From an uncultured Campylobacter sp. (GTDB lineage Bacteria; Campylobacterota; Campylobacteria; Campylobacterales; Campylobacteraceae): 7,777 nucleotides of DNA. The notes beneath the pieces are model-generated. The model searched no databases. It was not told where the DNA came from and saw only the letters and a list, made by a program, of their open reading frames with translations. Below are positions 5,698-7,777 of the stretch, one piece after another. Both the position numbers and the translations under genes were made by a program. Each line of letters begins with the position of its first letter. Position 1 is the first letter of the stretch. The DNA is taken from positions 1 to 7,777 of the forward strand of contig NZ_CALJPC010000085.1 in NCBI RefSeq assembly GCF_937981295.1, read 5' to 3'.

Positions 5698-6532
5698 CCT
5701 AGCGCCCGTTTTGGGGCTTTGCGGCAATCTTTTTACGCCGCTTGAGGTGCCTAAATATGACCCACAAAAGGCTCGGCTGGGCGCAAAAATTTTTACAGAT
5801 GTAAGATTTAGCGGCAAAGGCCGCTCCTGCGAGAGCTGCCATAACTTCTATCTAAACGACTCAGGCGCTTCAGTGCGCGATGGACGCGTGCCTACGCTCA
5901 TAAATTCTTATTATTTTGACCGCTACTTGGGCGATTATAATTTCGCGGGCTTTGAAGCTCGGATCGCGGCGTCGGTTTTTAGTGAGAATGAGCTGGACGC
6001 GAGCGAAGATAGAATTTTAGAGCTTATCAGGAAGAATTTAGCCTACAAGCAGGCTTTTGAAAGTGCTTACGGCGAGGCGAATATAGCGAACTTCATTGAT
6101 GCGCTGAAGGAATTTTTAAAGTCCAAAACGGCGATAAATTCCAAATTTGACCGATTTTTGCGCGGCGAGGTTAAGCTAAATGATGCCGAATATAACGGAT
6201 ATGTGCTTTTTGTGCGGCTATGCTCGGCATGTCATAACGGCGTTAGTCTAGGCACCGGCAGCTTTACTAAAATTCGCCCAAGCGCGGAAGAGGAGGATGT
6301 GCCTAGGCATAGGCTCACTTCCGATGGATTTGAGCTGCGCCGCGTGCCTAGCTTGCGCAATATCACGCAAACCGCGCCTTACGTAAACGGGCAGACGGAT
6401 TTGCGTCTTGCGGTGCGGCAGATCGCAAAGGATCTGCTAAAATACGATCTTAGCGATGGGGAACTTGATGCTTTGATGAGCTTTTTAGCTACACTTAAGG
6501 GCGAGATGACGGAGGCGCAGGATGAAAGATAA
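5660..6532 (+). CDS. Exported diheme protein of the cytochrome c peroxidase/MauG superfamily, atypical ligands
   Basis: Encodes a 290-residue protein with an N-terminal signal peptide (basic start, hydrophobic residues 9-20, likely cleavage near Cys21-Gly22; not a standard lipobox). It should be periplasmic with two c-type hemes: CESCH at 57-61 and CSACH at 188-192. The family signature VPSLRNITQTAPY is at 229-241, and the usual C-terminal helix LSDGELDALMSFLATLKG follows. Superfamily members reduce peroxide or oxidise proteins. It is shorter than classical peroxidases (roughly 320-350 residues). The protein contains only three histidines (61, 192, 217), so the usual distal His of the first heme is absent. 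The Met that normally ligates the second heme in the AVxxM motif is Ile255, and the conserved His of PYFHxG is missing (PYVNG). The ATG at 5660 lies inside the upstream gene. Peroxidase activity should not be assumed. Confidence 0.85.
   Translation: MRSKRALSCFIFSLAPVLGLCGNLFTPLEVPKYDPQKARLGAKIFTDVRFSGKGRSCESCHNFYLNDSGASVRDGRVPTLINSYYFDRYLGDYNFAGFEARIAASVFSENELDASEDRILELIRKNLAYKQAFESAYGEANIANFIDALKEFLKSKTAINSKFDRFLRGEVKLNDAEYNGYVLFVRLCSACHNGVSLGTGSFTKIRPSAEEEDVPRHRLTSDGFELRRVPSLRNITQTAPYVNGQTDLRLAVRQIAKDLLKYDLSDGELDALMSFLATLKGEMTEAQDER
6511..6515 (+). promoter_or_regulatory. Ribosome binding site of the sensor gene
   Basis: GGAGG six bases before the ATG at 6522 lies inside the end of the diheme gene. 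It fixes the start of the downstream sensor and indicates translation in tandem with the diheme protein. Confidence 0.7.
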
Positions 6533-7777
6533 GATAATGTGGACTTTGATGGTGGGGATTATGATATTAGGCATAATCATCGCCGGGAATTATTTCTCGT
6601 CGCTAAGAGATGTAGCGAGATTTAGCACGATTTCGCGCGAGCTAGCTTTGATCGATAATGCCGACAACCGCTTAAATATATTATTTGATGCAAAGATCGC
6701 AAGAAGGGACTTTTCGATTGCAAATGCCGATATGCGCGGCATCTATCAAGTGCTGCAAGCTCTGCAAAAAGACAAAATCATCGATAAAATCGGACTTAGC
6801 GGCGATGTGCGCGCGATCGGAAGCGCTTTTAGCGATAAAATTTCGCTTTTGGATGAGCTTGGGGCTTTAAATTCGCAGAATTTAATCCTTTTTCAAAGTC
6901 TGCAGCAAAAATTTTTATCCGGTGGCACAAATGCGCAAAGAGCAAATCTCTACTCTCAAATTTTAGGACTTAACTATAAAAATCGCTCCGAGATCTCTGC
7001 TTTAAAAAGCGCGTTAGAAAGCGCAGATGCGTCAAGCCCCGACGAAGCTGCGTTTATAGGAATCGCACGGCAAATTTTAAGGAATTTCGAGCGTCAAAAT
7101 ATCATCGTAAGCGATAATCTCTCGTTGCTAAACGAGCGCTTCGCAAGTCTGCGCGAGCGATTTTCTTACGCTAGTGAGGAATTTTACGGCTCGTTTATGC
7201 AAATGACGATGCTTTACACGGCGGTGTTTTTGTCGTTTTTACTGCTTACTTACATCATAAATTCCGATGCTTTGCGTGGTAAACGCGCCCTCGCGCCCTA
7301 TCACGCACTATGCGAACAAGCAGGCGAAGCGATAGTTTTAGCAGATCAAAACTTTAAAATTTTATACGCTAATAAAGGCGTGCTTAACTTAAGTGGCTAC
7401 GAACAAAGTGAACTGGAAGGAAGCGATCTTGGAGTTTTGATGCCCAAAGATAAAGGGATCGAACTTCCTGCGATGGTAAATAAAAGCGCCAAAGATACGC
7501 GCCTGCTTCGTAAAAACGGCGAGCTAGCCGATGTGAGCCTAAGACTAGCAAATATCGCGGCTGCGTCCAAGCCGCCGCTATATGCGCTTTACGCTCATGA
7601 CATCGGCGAGCGCGAGATTATGAAACTAGCTCTTGCGAGCACAAAAGAGAGCTTAAACAATCAAGTCTATATCGATCATCTTACGGGCCAGGGCAACGAA
7701 GCAGCGCTATATGAGCTAATAAACGCCGAAAAAACGGGCGTAGCGATCTACATCACTATCGTAAATTTTGCAAATTT
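6522..7777 (+). CDS. Membrane sensor with PAS-like and degenerate GGDEF domain (3' end cut off)
   Basis: The reading frame stays open to the window edge, giving the first 418 residues. TM1 is at about 6-22. A helical, polar periplasmic region spans about 24-225 and is possibly of the DAHL/helical-sensor type. TM2 is at about 226-247. A PAS-like domain follows at about 260-361 (AGEAIVLADQNFKILYANKGVLNLSGYE, typical of the PAS start). After a linker helix comes the start of a GGDEF domain at 384: DHLTGQGNEAALYELI against the usual D-x-LTGLPNR. The next strand reads YITIVNF, where active cyclases have DxDxF, so the metal-binding Asp is replaced and cyclase activity is doubtful. Such degenerate GGDEF domains often precede a working EAL phosphodiesterase domain, which would lie beyond the edge. 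It overlaps the diheme gene by eleven bases, suggesting a shared task in the envelope. Probable role: c-di-GMP signalling in response to a periplasmic cue. Confidence 0.8.
   Translation, partial: MKDKIMWTLMVGIMILGIIIAGNYFSSLRDVARFSTISRELALIDNADNRLNILFDAKIARRDFSIANADMRGIYQVLQALQKDKIIDKIGLSGDVRAIGSAFSDKISLLDELGALNSQNLILFQSLQQKFLSGGTNAQRANLYSQILGLNYKNRSEISALKSALESADASSPDEAAFIGIARQILRNFERQNIIVSDNLSLLNERFASLRERFSYASEEFYGSFMQMTMLYTAVFLSFLLLTYIINSDALRGKRALAPYHALCEQAGEAIVLADQNFKILYANKGVLNLSGYEQSELEGSDLGVLMPKDKGIELPAMVNKSAKDTRLLRKNGELADVSLRLANIAAASKPPLYALYAHDIGEREIMKLALASTKESLNNQVYIDHLTGQGNEAALYELINAEKTGVAIYITIVNFAN

Noticed and set aside
6685..6870. Small plus-strand reading frame of 61 codons
   Set aside because: It lies entirely within the sensor gene in another frame, while the sensor frame is continuous from 6522 with membrane helices and PAS/GGDEF features.

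Overview
The window looks like chromosomal DNA from a member of the Campylobacterota, most likely a higher-GC Campylobacter of the gracilis/showae/rectus kind. The clues are pervasive AAATTTTA-type words, AT-rich promoters with good -10 boxes and no obvious -35, tightly packed genes, and protein families typical of that group. This placement rests on style and gene content, not on a database match.

Left part (1-1321): a manganese-exporter gene (mntP) on the minus strand and a gene for a small exported DUF4197-like protein on the plus strand diverge from an 86-base AT-rich spacer. The spacer holds promoter-like boxes in both directions and an 8-bp inverted repeat. Middle (1365-3182): a DMT/EamA-type permease carries a very unusual N-terminal extension of about 296 residues, built from Asn/Ser/Ala-rich low-complexity sequence and ending in degenerate six-residue repeats. 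It meets a metal ABC transporter tail to tail, with a 57-base overlap. That transporter is a ZnuB-like permease plus a ZnuC-like ATPase on the minus strand, translationally coupled, with a His/Cys-rich tail on the ATPase. No solute-binding protein gene is present.

Right part (4789-7777): from a 97-99-base divergent spacer with clear -10 boxes in both directions runs a plus-strand operon of three overlapping genes. They encode a class I SAM-dependent methyltransferase with an internal low-complexity insert, a small exported diheme protein of the cytochrome c peroxidase/MauG superfamily that lacks the usual distal heme ligands, and a two-TM sensor with a large helical periplasmic region, a PAS-like domain and the start of a degenerate GGDEF domain. 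This last gene runs off the right edge.

How the parts fit: the window holds two divalent-metal transport functions (Mn export, probable Zn/Mn import) and an envelope redox/signalling operon. The sensor may read a periplasmic cue connected with the diheme protein, but that is inference from gene order. The most unusual features are the low-complexity in-frame expansions in two unrelated genes and the ligand-poor diheme protein. No RNA genes, CRISPR arrays, insertion sequences or phage genes were seen, and there is no gene-free stretch over 300 bases.
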